This document shows positions 8,940 through 19,392 of a DNA stretch of 64,000 nt, piece after piece. Source of the DNA: Pseudomonadales bacterium (GTDB lineage Bacteria > Pseudomonadota > Gammaproteobacteria > Pseudomonadales > Pseudohongiellaceae); assembly GCA_012103535.1 (NCBI GenBank), contig WLWQ01000001.1, forward strand, positions 1,742,280 through 1,806,279. Reading direction: 5' to 3'. Positions within the stretch are counted from its first letter, which is position 1. Each line of letters opens with the position of its first letter. The position numbers and the translations under genes are program-made. The notes below the pieces were generated by a model. That model was not told the origin of the DNA. It searched no databases and saw only the letters and a program-made list of their open reading frames with translations.

Positions 8940-10412
8940 TTACGCGATTATTTGAGGAATCGGCTTCCCGGAAATATCCGACAAACGATAGTCACGGCCA
9001 CTGTAACGATAAGTTAGCTTTTCATGATCCAGCCCTAACAGGTGCAGGATAGTGGCATGCATATCATGAGCTGAAACTGGTTGCTCGAAAGCTTTGTAAC
9101 CCCACTCATCGGATGCGCCTATTTCCTGACCTCCTTGAATTCCGGCACCGATCATTAACGCCGTTTGCGTGCCGGGATTGTGATCGCGACCTATGCCTCG
9201 CTGCGATATCGGCATGCGGCCAAATTCACCGTGCCATACAATTAATGTGTCTTCTAACAGGCCCCGTGCTTTTAGATCCTGAATTAAACCGGCAATTGGC
9301 TTGTCGGATTCTTTTGCATGTAGGGTGTGGTTCTCCACTAAATTGGAATGTGCGTCCCAAGTGTCAGTGTTCTGAACGCCAACGCCTCCCATAAATAATT
9401 GCACGAATCGTACGCCGCGCTCCACTAAGCGACGAGCCATTAAACACTGTTTGCCAAATGGCTCAGTAATCGTTTCATCGATACCGTAGAGTTTCTTGGT
9501 TGCATCCGACTCTGCGCGAATATCGATCGCTTCTGGCGCACAACCCTGCATACGATAAGCGAGCTCATAAGAAGAAATACGCGCGGCCAATTCAGAATTA
9601 CCCGGGTACTTGTCCATGTCCATTTGGTTGAGCTTGGCCAACACTTCCAGACGTGCACGTTGTTGATCACTAATTAAGTTTTCTGGTGCTTCTAAATCAA
9701 CGATGGGGTCACCGGAAGATCGGAACAAGGTCCCCTGATAAGTGGCAGGCATAAATCCTGAGCCCCAGTCGGCAGGTCCGCCTAAGGGACCACCGCGGTA
9801 ATCATTCATCACTACAAACGCAGGTAAGCTGGAACTTTCTGCTCCCAGGCCGTAGGTGACCCAACAGCCAACACTGGGAAAGCCGAACCGTATCTGGCCG
9901 GTCTGCATCTCATAGGTGGATTGAATGTGATCGTTGGAGCGTCCATAGAGAGATTTAATGAATGCAATGTCATCGACTTGCTTGGCAAGGTGAGGGAATA
10001 TCTCGGAAACCCACATGCCACTTTCACCTTGCTGCTTAAATTCGAATGGGCTGGGCATTAGTGGGCCAGGCATGCCTTGGCGCACAGCGAACTTTTCGCC
10101 GATTAAATCTTCCAGGGGAACGCCAGCGTATTTAGTTAATGCCGGTTTGTAATCAAAGGTATCGACCTGGCTCGGGCCGCCACTCATGAATAAGGAAATT
10201 ACATGCTTTGCTCTAGGCTGGAAATGGGGTGGCTTTGGCTCAAATGCACCCGGGAAAGTAGCAGTGCATTGCTCCCCACCTAAGATAGCATCCTGCGCAA
10301 ACGCCTTATCATCGTTTAACAATGAAGCAAGCGCTAACCCGGCGATTCCGCCTCCGGATTGCATAAGAAAATCTCGGCGTGACCATATCTTTTTCTTGGG
10401 CTTATCAGTCAT
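8940..10412 (-). CDS. Tat-exported DUF1501 protein (sulfatase-like fold)
   Basis: This is a 490 aa protein with a twin-arginine signal (SRRDFLMQSGGG, residues 11-22, then a hydrophobic stretch to KAFA). The DUF1501 hallmarks are ISLFMSGGPSQVDTFDYKP (about residues 72-90) and VWHGEFGRMP near the C-terminus, both metal-site-like segments of the alkaline-phosphatase/sulfatase superfamily. The family is abundant in Planctomycetes and nearly always sits beside a PSCyt1/DUF1549/DUF1553 gene. Here that partner ends 6 bases upstream on the same strand. Tat export implies folding with a cofactor before secretion. Its biochemical activity is not established. Confidence 0.85.
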   Translation of the reverse strand: MTDKPKKKIWSRRDFLMQSGGGIAGLALASLLNDDKAFAQDAILGGEQCTATFPGAFEPKPPHFQPRAKHVISLFMSGGPSQVDTFDYKPALTKYAGVPLEDLIGEKFAVRQGMPGPLMPSPFEFKQQGESGMWVSEIFPHLAKQVDDIAFIKSLYGRSNDHIQSTYEMQTGQIRFGFPSVGCWVTYGLGAESSSLPAFVVMNDYRGGPLGGPADWGSGFMPATYQGTLFRSSGDPIVDLEAPENLISDQQRARLEVLAKLNQMDMDKYPGNSELAARISSYELAYRMQGCAPEAIDIRAESDATKKLYGIDETITEPFGKQCLMARRLVERGVRFVQLFMGGVGVQNTDTWDAHSNLVENHTLHAKESDKPIAGLIQDLKARGLLEDTLIVWHGEFGRMPISQRGIGRDHNPGTQTALMIGAGIQGGQEIGASDEWGYKAFEQPVSAHDMHATILHLLGLDHEKLTYRYSGRDYRLSDISGKPIPQIIA

Positions 10413-10418
10413 GCTTCG

Positions 10419-13047
10419 TTATCTCCTGTATAAAAATTCACTCAGGTTAAAAACAACGTGAGTAAGATCATCCAGTGAACCCAGTTCAACTAATTGTCGA
10501 CCGATATCTGCTTCTTCTTCTGTTGGTGGTCGAGTCAGCGCAGTTCTATAAACCATCTCAACTTGTTGGTCGATGTCATAGGGTACAGTTTCTTCCACTC
10601 GGTTAGAGAAAAGCTCCGCCTGATTTAAAACAAACGGATTATTCATCAAGGTGAGTGCCTGCGGAGCAACCGTTGAGGTATTACGCGTATTGATAGTTTG
10701 ATTTTGATCTGGCAAATCAAAGGTTTCAAAAAACGGAAATGAAAGCGTTCGGCGTCGATAAACATAGAGACTGCGCCGCCACACTTCGGGTCCATCGACC
10801 TGGTTATCCCAGCGTCCGAAGAGGATCGCCGTGTCCAGAATTTCTTGTGGAATGTAAGGGAAGATGGGCTCTCCACCCACTGCTAGATCGATACCGCCAC
10901 TCGTTGCCATCATGACATCACGAATAGCTTCGGCTTCGAGTCTCTGTGGCCGGTACTTCCACAATAAGTGATTTTCAAGATCCGCTAAGGAATTCTGTTC
11001 ATTATCGAAAGCGGAGCCCATTTTGTAGGCTTCCGAAGTCATGATGGTGCGATGCAGCTCCTTCGTACTCCAGCCATTTTCCATGAACTCAACCGCCAAC
11101 CAATCCAGCAGTTCTGGATGAGTGGGCCTTTCACCGACGACTCCAAAGTTATCAAGACTTGAAACAATGCCTCGACCAAAATGGTGGTGCCAGACACGAT
11201 TTACCCACACGCGCGCGGTGAGCGGGTTCTCTTCCGAGGTAAGCCATTGCGCGAGAGCCAGACGCCGCCCCGAAGTACGACCGTTGCTGCGAGGAAGTTC
11301 CGTCGGCGGATTACCGAATTTAGCTACTGTGAGAAAATCCGGCTGCATTTCCGGGCCTTCACTGAAGGGATCGCCTCGAATCAAGAAGGGGGCAGGTGGC
11401 ACTTCATAGCTGCCTTCATCGTCATGGAGAAAACTACCAGGCACATCCATTTGAATGCGGCACTCAGGACAACCTAAGACGTTGTCCCCCCGCCCGATCC
11501 GGTGTATAACGATAATCACCGTCAGTTACCACTTCTAACATCGGTGGCTCTTCAGGGCGTTGTCCTTCTACTTCTTCGATTAGACTGCGTAATGTTTCCC
11601 GTTGAGCTTTGGCCTCATCAGACATCGCAGCATCGACTTGAGCCCTCGGCACCCCTAGAGTGAGCACTTGGGCGGCCAATAATTTCTGGCCATCGGTGCG
11701 TTCATCTTCTGGAATGAGCACTGCTTCCAAAATGTCTGAAGGAAATTCATTTCGAATTCGTTCGATTTTTAATTCCGTTAGATAAGATTGTTCGATTCTC
11801 CGAATTTCTTCACGAATAGAAGAAACGCGATCATCAAACTCAGCAGTTGTAGCCAGGTATTTTAGCGCCTGATCATCGGGAAGCATGGGCCAATCGGTTT
11901 CTACATAACCAAATATGGCGGCGGTCATGCTGTAATAGTCTTTTTGCAGAATGGGGTCGAATTTATGATCGTGACAACGGGCGCACTGAATTGTCATTCC
12001 CAAGACGCCGCGTCCCACTGTTGCCACTACATCATCCAAATAATCCCAACGCCGCTCAGGATTGTCTTTTTCGCGAAAATTAACCCGCGGTCCTGCCCGT
12101 AAAAATCCAGTGGCGATGCGCGACTCATGGGTGGTTTCGTCGAGTCCATCGCCAGCAATTTGTTCTGTTATAAAATGGTCGTAGGGCTTGTCGGAGTTAA
12201 ACGCGTTTACCACATAATCGCGATAACGCCAGGCATTGTCGCGATCCACATCCTGTTCATAACCATCGGAGTCGGCATAGCGAGCAACATCCAACCAATG
12301 GCGACCCCAACGTTCACCATAATGAGGTGAAGCCAGTAACTTATCGATTACTCGTTCCCAGGCACCAGCAGCGGTGTCATTAAGAAACTCTTCCGCTTCT
12401 TCGACGGTAGGTGGCAGGCCAATCAGATCAAGATAAGCTCGGCGCAACAAAGTCAGCCGATCCGCCTGCGGAGCTGGAGATATTCCCTGCTCCTGGCGCT
12501 TATCTTCTAAAAAGGAATCGATTGGATGGGCAAAATCACCTGCGGCAGGAATGTCTACTTTTTCCGGTAGCTTAAACGCCCAGTAGTCGCGGGCCGATGC
12601 TGGCACGTCAGTAGCGAATGCCTGGAATTCGTTGCCGGCGACGGTAGTGGCAGGGCCTGCATCCCACACTGCCCCATCATTAATCCAGCTGCGAAATTTT
12701 TCGATATCAGCCTCAGCTAGTGGCACACCGAGAGGCATTTGCGGTCCTTCCAGTCCTGCCAGCTGCCTGAATAGGCGACTGGCTTCGGCGTCGCCGGGAA
12801 CAATCGCAGGTCCACGATTTCCACCGGCTAGTGCAGCCTCTCGAGTACTAAGGTCGAGCCCTGAACTTTGGATCGCCTCACCGTGGCAATTCCAACAGGT
12901 TCGCTCCATGATCGGGCGAATTTCATGGGAAAAGAATTCCGCGTCAGACTGGGCCTGAGCAGCGCTTGATAGGAAGCCGGCAACCGCCATCAAGGCGGAC
13001 AACATCACTCGGATTGATACTCGCTTTCTGGGAAGCATAGGTCGCAT
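10419..13047 (-). pseudogene. PSCyt1-DUF1549-DUF1553 protein, interrupted by a frameshift
   Basis: Two minus-strand frames together make one protein of about 875 aa. The first (start 13047, stop at 11464) has a signal peptide, a planctomycete-type cytochrome motif CWNCH (residues 51-55 from this start), and DUF1549 with LDLIGLPPTVEE and HWLDVARYADSDGYEQD. The second (to 10419) holds DUF1553 with NPLTARVWVNRVWHHHFGRG. They join at a run of six C at 11486-11491 (G on the coding strand); with five, the product reads through as PDRAGDNVLGCPEC. I chose the start at 13047 because GAGGTGA lies just upstream. It forms an operon with the DUF1501 gene. A true mutation, slippage or a sequencing error are all possible. 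Confidence 0.8.
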
Positions 13048-13215
13048 CTTCACCTCGCGTGAATCCTGCTCTTGCAGGAGTTTTTTATAATTTTCGCTGT
13101 AGCAAACGATACCGGGAGAGCTTAATTTTCGCAAGGAAAACGGGGGTACAACAGATCCTATCCTTTTGTTTCTAGTGTGAGTTTTCGTAACAAAAGACTT
13201 GGTAAAAACGGGATG

Positions 13216-16107
13216 TTAGGAAGGTAGCGCCATTTGCAGAATTCGAGCGACATGTAGGGCTTGCCGACCGGTACCATGTTCGATCTGCCCTCTGCAGCTA
13301 GTTCCATCTGCCACCACTAGAACATCTAAGTCGGCCTCTTCAATGGCTGGGAAAAGACTTAGCGAACCCATTGCCATAGAAGCGTCGTAATGTTCTTTTT
13401 CATAACCAAAGGAACCCGCCATTCCACAGCAGCTGGAATCGATAGTTTTAACCTCTAGTTCTGGAATCAGACTTAAAACTTTTTGCACCGGAGAAAGAAC
13501 CGCAAAGGCTTTTTGGTGACAATGGCCGTGGAGCAGAGCTTTCTTATTCGGCAAAGCCTGTAGATTTAAATCCAGTCTGCCGGCGTCCAGTTCTTGAGCG
13601 AGAAACTCTTCCAGCATGAAACTGTTTTGGGCTAGCTGCGCACTCTCCTCGCCGGGGAAAAGCACTAAATACTCATCTCGAAGTGTCAGCAAACAAGATG
13701 GTTCCAGACCTACTATTGGTATCCCTTTTTCCACGAAAGGTTTTAGTGCTTCCATCGTTCGCCTTACTTCAATCTTGGCTTGATCTACCAAACCATTGCT
13801 AAGAAAAGTTCGACCACAACAAAGGGCGCGGCCACCATCGAGTGGGCGGGGGCAATGCACGTGATAGCCTGCGGTGCGCAATACATCCAGTGCCGCATTG
13901 GCGTTTTCTGTTTCGAAGCAGCCATTGAATGTGTCAACTAATAACACGACTTCCTTTTCGTCCTCAGCTACCACTGCATCTTCGACGTAATGCTTGAAGT
14001 GATCACTGCGCCATTTAGGCAATCTGCGTCGACTCGACAAACCAAATAGCCATTCTGAAAGCATTGCCAATCCGGGGATTTGATCTCTCAGGTTGAGCAG
14101 GAAGCCAATCGATTTAAGTTTGTGCACATAGCGAGGAAGATAAGCAAAGAGCCTTTCTCTAACGCGAACCCTATGACGCTTATGATAATGGTCCAAAAAT
14201 TCGATTTTCATCCGTGCCATATCGATGCCCGTGGGACACTCGCGCTTACAACCCTTGCAGCTGACGCAAAGATCCATGGTTTCGTACATGGCTTCGGAAG
14301 CGAATGCGTCAGATCCGAGCTGTCCTGTTATGGCCAGACGCAGCGTGTTGGCACGACCACGAGTCAGATGCTGTTCGTCTTTAGTAATGCGGTAGGAAGG
14401 ACACATCGTGCCAACATGCGCCTTCCTGCAAGCGCCGTTGTTGTTACACATCTCAACTGCGCGGTGCAGTCCATCCCATTCTGACCAATCCAGTCTAGTA
14501 TCTAGTTTGATCGGCTCATATCCAGGAGCGAAACGCATAATACTGCGATCATCCATCTTATGGGGATTGACGATCTTGCCAGGATTGAACAAGTTAGTTG
14601 GATCAAAAGCACGTTTTACTTCTTCGAAATTTTCGACCATGCGCTTGCCAAACATTGGTTCATGAAATTCCGAGCGGGAAATTCCATCTCCATGTTCTCC
14701 GGAATGAGAACCCTTATATTCCCGCACCATTTCCAGGCATTCTTCGACAATTGCACGCATTCTGGTAGCACCTGATTCCTCTTTCATATTCAGAATCGGT
14801 CGAACATGCAAAGTACCAACAGAAGCATGCGCATAGAACGTGCCTGTTGTCCCATTTTTTTCGAATATTTCAGTCAGTCGCCTTGTATATTCTGCCAAAT
14901 CTTTTAGATCAACTGCGCAATCTTCAATAAAGGAAACGGGTTTACCATCCCCCTTCATTGACATCATGATATTCAGTCCTTGCTTTCTTACTTCCCAGAC
15001 TGCTGGCTGGAACTCATCGTCTGTGGCTTCGACTACTGCATTGGGAAAACCCATGTCCGCCATCAATTCAACGAGGTTTCTCAATCTGGCGAGCTGCTCG
15101 TCTCGGTCTTCCCCGGCAAACTCAACCAACAGTAATGCATCAGGTTCACCTTGCACGAAGCGATTAACAGTATCAGTAAACATTGGAATTGCACGGGCCA
15201 AATCGATCATAGTGCGATCAACCAATTCCACCGCTGCAGGATCGAGCTTGACGATATGCTGAGTACATTCCATTGCTTCGTAGAAAGTTGGAAAATGACA
15301 AACACCTAAAACCTTTTGCGGCGGTATAGGCTGCAGCTGTAAATGAATTTTCTGAAAAAATCCAAGAGTGCCCTCAGAGCCCACTAACAAACTGCCAAGG
15401 TTGGGTTCGGCATTGATTAGCTCATCGATATTGTAGCCACCTACCCGCCGCAGGAGTTTTGGAAAGCGCGCAACGATTTCTTCGTCTTCCCGTTTACCAA
15501 GGTTTAGAAGTTGCTGCACTAAGGCATCAGATACATTACCGTTCGTAGGATCTCCGTTAAGTTTTTTGAAGTGAGCCTTCGAACCGTCAGCTAAAAGAGC
15601 CTCGACTGAGAGAACGTTATGTACCATGTTTCCATAGCGAATCGATCGTGCGCCGCAGCTGTTGTTGCCGGTCATGCCCCCCAGTGTTGCGCGGTTGGCC
15701 GTAGAGACATCAACCGGATAGAACAATCCATGGGGTTTTAAGTAGCGATTAAGATGATCCAACACCAATCCTGGCTGCACGCAGGCGCTACGGTTCTCTT
15801 TATTAAAATCCACCACCTGATTCAGGTGATGGGTTGTATCGAGCAGTAAGGCTTCACCAATCGCCTGTCCATTCTGGGAAGTGCCGCTGCCTCTAGGCAG
15901 TACTGGAACTCCTTCTTCCTTCGCAATTTTTACCGCCGCTTCCACATCGTCGTCGCTTTTTGGAACGACTACACCGATAGGCATGAGTTGATAGATCGAA
16001 GCATCTGTGCTGTAACGACCTCGGCTAAAATCATCGAAGAGCACTTCACCCTGGATTTCCTGGCGAAGCTTGCGGGCTAATGCGCTGTTATTGTTCTTGT
16101 CGCTCAT
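13216..16107 (-). CDS. FAD-linked oxidase with Fe-S and CCG domains (YdiJ-like D-2-hydroxyacid dehydrogenase)
   Basis: This is a 963 aa cytoplasmic or membrane-associated flavoprotein. The N-terminal half is a vanillyl-alcohol-oxidase-type FAD domain (VLPRGSGTSQNGQAIG; NSCGARSIRYGN). It is followed by an FAD-oxidase C domain with HASVGTLHVRP and SGEHGDGISRSEF. The C-terminal part has two cysteine clusters (CNNNGACRK...CP; CVSCKGCKRECPTG) for 4Fe-4S centres, then two CCG motifs (LCCGRTF; SSCCGMAGSFGYE, Cys 893-894). Length and architecture match YdiJ and related D-lactate or D-2-hydroxyglutarate dehydrogenases, which feed electrons to the respiratory chain. It is divergent from the next gene. 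The exact substrate cannot be read from sequence. Confidence 0.88.
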   Translation of the reverse strand: MSDKNNNSALARKLRQEIQGEVLFDDFSRGRYSTDASIYQLMPIGVVVPKSDDDVEAAVKIAKEEGVPVLPRGSGTSQNGQAIGEALLLDTTHHLNQVVDFNKENRSACVQPGLVLDHLNRYLKPHGLFYPVDVSTANRATLGGMTGNNSCGARSIRYGNMVHNVLSVEALLADGSKAHFKKLNGDPTNGNVSDALVQQLLNLGKREDEEIVARFPKLLRRVGGYNIDELINAEPNLGSLLVGSEGTLGFFQKIHLQLQPIPPQKVLGVCHFPTFYEAMECTQHIVKLDPAAVELVDRTMIDLARAIPMFTDTVNRFVQGEPDALLLVEFAGEDRDEQLARLRNLVELMADMGFPNAVVEATDDEFQPAVWEVRKQGLNIMMSMKGDGKPVSFIEDCAVDLKDLAEYTRRLTEIFEKNGTTGTFYAHASVGTLHVRPILNMKEESGATRMRAIVEECLEMVREYKGSHSGEHGDGISRSEFHEPMFGKRMVENFEEVKRAFDPTNLFNPGKIVNPHKMDDRSIMRFAPGYEPIKLDTRLDWSEWDGLHRAVEMCNNNGACRKAHVGTMCPSYRITKDEQHLTRGRANTLRLAITGQLGSDAFASEAMYETMDLCVSCKGCKRECPTGIDMARMKIEFLDHYHKRHRVRVRERLFAYLPRYVHKLKSIGFLLNLRDQIPGLAMLSEWLFGLSSRRRLPKWRSDHFKHYVEDAVVAEDEKEVVLLVDTFNGCFETENANAALDVLRTAGYHVHCPRPLDGGRALCCGRTFLSNGLVDQAKIEVRRTMEALKPFVEKGIPIVGLEPSCLLTLRDEYLVLFPGEESAQLAQNSFMLEEFLAQELDAGRLDLNLQALPNKKALLHGHCHQKAFAVLSPVQKVLSLIPELEVKTIDSSCCGMAGSFGYEKEHYDASMAMGSLSLFPAIEEADLDVLVVADGTSCRGQIEHGTGRQALHVARILQMALPS

Positions 16108-16253
16108 TGCTTTGCATTGATTGTGTCAGGAAGAGATTTATAACATATTAAGGAACCTCTGATTAATTATTCGATGGTGTACATTGAATTAGGCGTACAG
16201 CTCAATTACTCTAATCCGCCGGTTCACAAGAATAATAATTATCAGGAGGTCCC

Positions 16254-17870
16254 GTGGCATCGATTATTTCCCGCACTCGGTTAACCCTGCTCTCTTTTCT
16301 AGTTCCAACTTTCGTACTCGCGCAAGATTTTGATCATGGGTACATAGATCCTACACCAATTCTGGCGGCAGCTTCGGCCGCCATCGGCGAAGATAGACTT
16401 TCTTGTATTTCAATATCCGGGACAGCCTACTCAGGCAAGGTAGGCCAGCAATACATAAATGCCTATGAAGTAGACTGGCCCCGGGGTGAACCGCTTCGAA
16501 ACTACACCCGTGTCATCGATTTTGAAAACGTGCGTATGATCGAAACCTTCGATCGCGAGCCGGGCAATAATCCAGCCTCCTGGAAATACGGACTTGGCTG
16601 GTATGGCGGAACCCCCATCCAGGCAGAAGACAGACAGATTTTCAGTCTCAATGGTCAGTATGCCTGGCATCAGGATGGATCGAATGGTGCACCCATTGCA
16701 GCTCGGCCACTCGATGCGGAACGCTGGCAGTTAGACATGTGGTTGACTCCCCACGGTTTTCTAAAAGCCGCGCGCCTGCCGGGAGCGAATCCTGTTGCAG
16801 CCTGGCGCTGGGAACTCGGTGAAATGGGGCGAGACGGGGCTACTGTAAATCCAGAAAAGGTTACTATCGTTTCCATCACATTGCTGGGCAAATATCGCGT
16901 CGATGCGACTATTAATTCTGAAAATTTGTTGCAGCGAATCCATACCTGGGTTCCCGATGCAGTAATCGGTGATACCAACTTCGAACATGAGTTCTCCAAT
17001 GCCGATTACATTGATATCGGTGACCGTGTTCGCTTTCCTACCAACTGGCACCATCACACAGGATGGGATGATAACTATCAGGCGCAAAGCGTAAACGCCG
17101 GGCACAACGCATTTGGTGGTCGACAGGCAGATATAGTTGCCAATGAATGTCCTGGCGAAGTTGCAGTACCGACTAATGTTCGCAATGCCGATTTTTCGGA
17201 AAACGTCGAAGTGCAAACGCTCGCAGATGGCGTATATCTCTTTGGCGGCAGTTCTCACAACAGTGTTGTTGTGGAATTTGAAGATTACATAGCCGTTGTC
17301 GAAGCGCCTCTTTACGAAGCGCGTAATCTTGCAGTAATAGACGAAATTGCTGAACGTATTCCTAACAAACCAATCCGGTTCTTGATAAATACTCATCAAC
17401 ACCACGATCATATCGGTGGACTTCGAACCTATATGCACATCGGTGCCACCATAATTACTCATTGGAAGAATTATGATTTTTACACCAAGGACGTGTTGAA
17501 TTATTCGCAACGAACCCTGGACCCGGATATGGTGAGCCTATGGCCACCGACGGAACTCGCCGAAGGCTATCAGTATGAGGTGGTTCGCGAGAACTATGCG
17601 CTTACCGACGGCGATCGCATCATGCAATTATCCTACGTGCATCCCCTGGGCCATGTAGAAGGAATGCTGGTGGCTTATTTACCGGAAGAAAAACTATTAA
17701 TAGAAGCAGACTTGTTTGATGCAACCACCTCGATGCTGCCAGCTGAAGCAACAGCAGCGAACCGAACTCTGTATAATCATGTGCAGCGCTTGGACCTCGA
17801 TGTAGAAACTATCGTTCCCATACATGGCCAACCAACACCCTGGGATGATTTCGCCAATCTAATAAATTGA
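16254..17870 (+). CDS. secreted metallo-beta-lactamase-fold hydrolase
   Basis: This is a 538 aa protein with a signal peptide (residues 1-23, cleavage near LAQD) and a beta-rich N-terminal half. The MBL domain in the last third carries THQHHDHIGG (about residues 380-389), HPLGHVEG (about 462), EADLFDA (about 485) and a final IHGQP His. All usual dinuclear-metal ligands are present, so it should be active. The start is a GTG at 16254 with an AGGAGGT site three bases before it, closer than ideal. The WGxPD-family gene follows 12 bases later, suggesting one transcript. Substrate unknown. Confidence 0.85.
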   Translation: MASIISRTRLTLLSFLVPTFVLAQDFDHGYIDPTPILAAASAAIGEDRLSCISISGTAYSGKVGQQYINAYEVDWPRGEPLRNYTRVIDFENVRMIETFDREPGNNPASWKYGLGWYGGTPIQAEDRQIFSLNGQYAWHQDGSNGAPIAARPLDAERWQLDMWLTPHGFLKAARLPGANPVAAWRWELGEMGRDGATVNPEKVTIVSITLLGKYRVDATINSENLLQRIHTWVPDAVIGDTNFEHEFSNADYIDIGDRVRFPTNWHHHTGWDDNYQAQSVNAGHNAFGGRQADIVANECPGEVAVPTNVRNADFSENVEVQTLADGVYLFGGSSHNSVVVEFEDYIAVVEAPLYEARNLAVIDEIAERIPNKPIRFLINTHQHHDHIGGLRTYMHIGATIITHWKNYDFYTKDVLNYSQRTLDPDMVSLWPPTELAEGYQYEVVRENYALTDGDRIMQLSYVHPLGHVEGMLVAYLPEEKLLIEADLFDATTSMLPAEATAANRTLYNHVQRLDLDVETIVPIHGQPTPWDDFANLIN

Positions 17871-17882
17871 GTAGTAAGAAAA

Positions 17883-18899
17883 ATGAGCAGTAGATTTCTA
17901 GTTGTAGTTTGTTTTAGTTGTATTGTTACTACCACTCAGGCACAAAACTTTGCACCATCGACAACCGAACATGGCTTACCAAACCTGCAAGGCGTTTGGA
18001 ATTTCTCCACCTATGCGCCATTCGAAAGGCCAGAGAGATTAGGTGACCAGGAGTATTTCTCACAGCAAGATTTAGAAGAAGCAGCGCAACGACGAGCAGC
18101 ATCTGCAGTTGGCAGAGATCAAAGAGAGACAGAAGCTGCACGGCGAGCACTGGAAGCGAGTTCAACTTCAGTTGCTTCAGTAAACTTTTTCTGGATGGAG
18201 ATGGAAGGACTCACGGAAAATTCCCGTACTTCAGTGATTATCTATCCGCGCAACGGGCGCCTTCCTCCGGTAAGAGATGGCGTTCAAATTCAACGCAGTG
18301 ATCCGAATGGCGTGCAAGAAATTCCAGGCGAAAGACCGGTTAGATACACCCATGGTGGAATCGACAGTAACGGCCCGGAAGACAGAGGACTTTCAGAACG
18401 TTGTATGGTGTTTAATTCTGGTCCTCCCCTGTTTAGCGGACCTTACAACAACAATATTCAAATCATTCAAAATAGCGATCAAATAGTCCTGCTCACAGAA
18501 ATGGGATTTGATGCACGCATTGTGCCGCTGCAACAATCTAATCATATCGACGAGAAGATAACGCAGTGGTCTGGCGATTCTCGCGGCTATTTCGATGGCA
18601 ATGTCTTAGTTGTTGAGACTCGAAATTTTACTTCACAAGTTGGCAGCCTCAGTTTACGCGGAGCGGCTTATGGAGATGCTGCACAAAGGTTACTGATAGA
18701 ACGCTTTATTCCGACCAGTGCCAATACCATGGATTACGAATGGACAATCGATGATTCGGTCACATTTACTGACAGAATCGTTGGCGTATTACCAATGACA
18801 AAAACCAATTCGAATCTCTACGAATATGCCTGTCACGCTGGTAATTATGCGATTCGCAATATTCTAAAAGGTGCGAGAGCTGAAGACGGCGACTTGTGA
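17883..18899 (+). CDS. secreted WGxPD-family protein of unknown function (copy 2 of 4)
   Basis: This is a 338 aa protein with a signal peptide (residues 1-20, cleavage near TQAQ). It has the family blocks HGLPNLQGVWNF, ERCMVFNSGPP, GDSRGYFDGNVLVVETRNF and YEYACHAGNYAI. The opening tryptophan of the family motif is His here. It is most like 33692-34729 (GVWNFS, RPERxG, SGPP and YNNN are shared). It follows the metallo-hydrolase with a 12-base gap and converges with the lipocalin-like gene. Function unknown. Confidence 0.75.
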   Translation: MSSRFLVVVCFSCIVTTTQAQNFAPSTTEHGLPNLQGVWNFSTYAPFERPERLGDQEYFSQQDLEEAAQRRAASAVGRDQRETEAARRALEASSTSVASVNFFWMEMEGLTENSRTSVIIYPRNGRLPPVRDGVQIQRSDPNGVQEIPGERPVRYTHGGIDSNGPEDRGLSERCMVFNSGPPLFSGPYNNNIQIIQNSDQIVLLTEMGFDARIVPLQQSNHIDEKITQWSGDSRGYFDGNVLVVETRNFTSQVGSLSLRGAAYGDAAQRLLIERFIPTSANTMDYEWTIDDSVTFTDRIVGVLPMTKTNSNLYEYACHAGNYAIRNILKGARAEDGDL

Positions 18900-18906
18900 G
18901 CTGCAA

Positions 18907-19374
18907 CTATTTAAGACGGTGCCAGGTAAGAGTCCCAGTAGCCCTACCGTTATTGTCTTTCACTGTCAGCTTAAGAATGTCGTTGCCCTCAAATTCGAAG
19001 TGACGTACGTTGTCCCCACCGACCCATTGCGGCACCATGGGCGAACCTTGCACATGGTGAATAACCACGCCGCGATCTAGATCCCAGCTTACCGGTCCCC
19101 AGTAGGCGAAACCTTGCATCAAGCGTTCATCCGAATCTCGCTGCCGCTCGGGTAAGTCCTTCGGCATGCCAAGACCGGCCATATTGCCGAAACTATCATA
19201 GCTAAGACGCCCGATGTAGCCCATTTCTCGTTCACCGCCGCTGGCAGGAAATGAGTAGTAACTGGCTAATTCCCAGTCGCCAATAAATTTTTGTTTTACG
19301 GTCTCGAGATCGTCGGCAGCAAATGACGACGAGGTGATAAATAGAAAAGCCAGGCAAAGCGTTTTTGTTTTCAT
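18907..19374 (-). CDS. secreted lipocalin-like protein
   Basis: This is a protein of about 155 aa, counting from the ATG at 19374; the frame is open 12 bases further up. A signal peptide (MKTKTLCLAFLFITSSSFA) precedes a single compact domain. FIGDWELASYY near the N-terminus and GTLTWHRLK at the end fit the lipocalin-like family PF13924, where GxW marks the first strand. A YWGPVSWDLDRGVVIHH segment lies in the middle. It starts 18 bases after the gamma-glutamyltransferase stop, so the two are probably co-transcribed. A small-ligand-binding role is inferred from the fold only. Confidence 0.65.
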   Translation of the reverse strand: MKTKTLCLAFLFITSSSFAADDLETVKQKFIGDWELASYYSFPASGGEREMGYIGRLSYDSFGNMAGLGMPKDLPERQRDSDERLMQGFAYWGPVSWDLDRGVVIHHVQGSPMVPQWVGGDNVRHFEFEGNDILKLTVKDNNGRATGTLTWHRLK

Positions 19375-19392
19375 TATCTGCCCCACGTTAAA

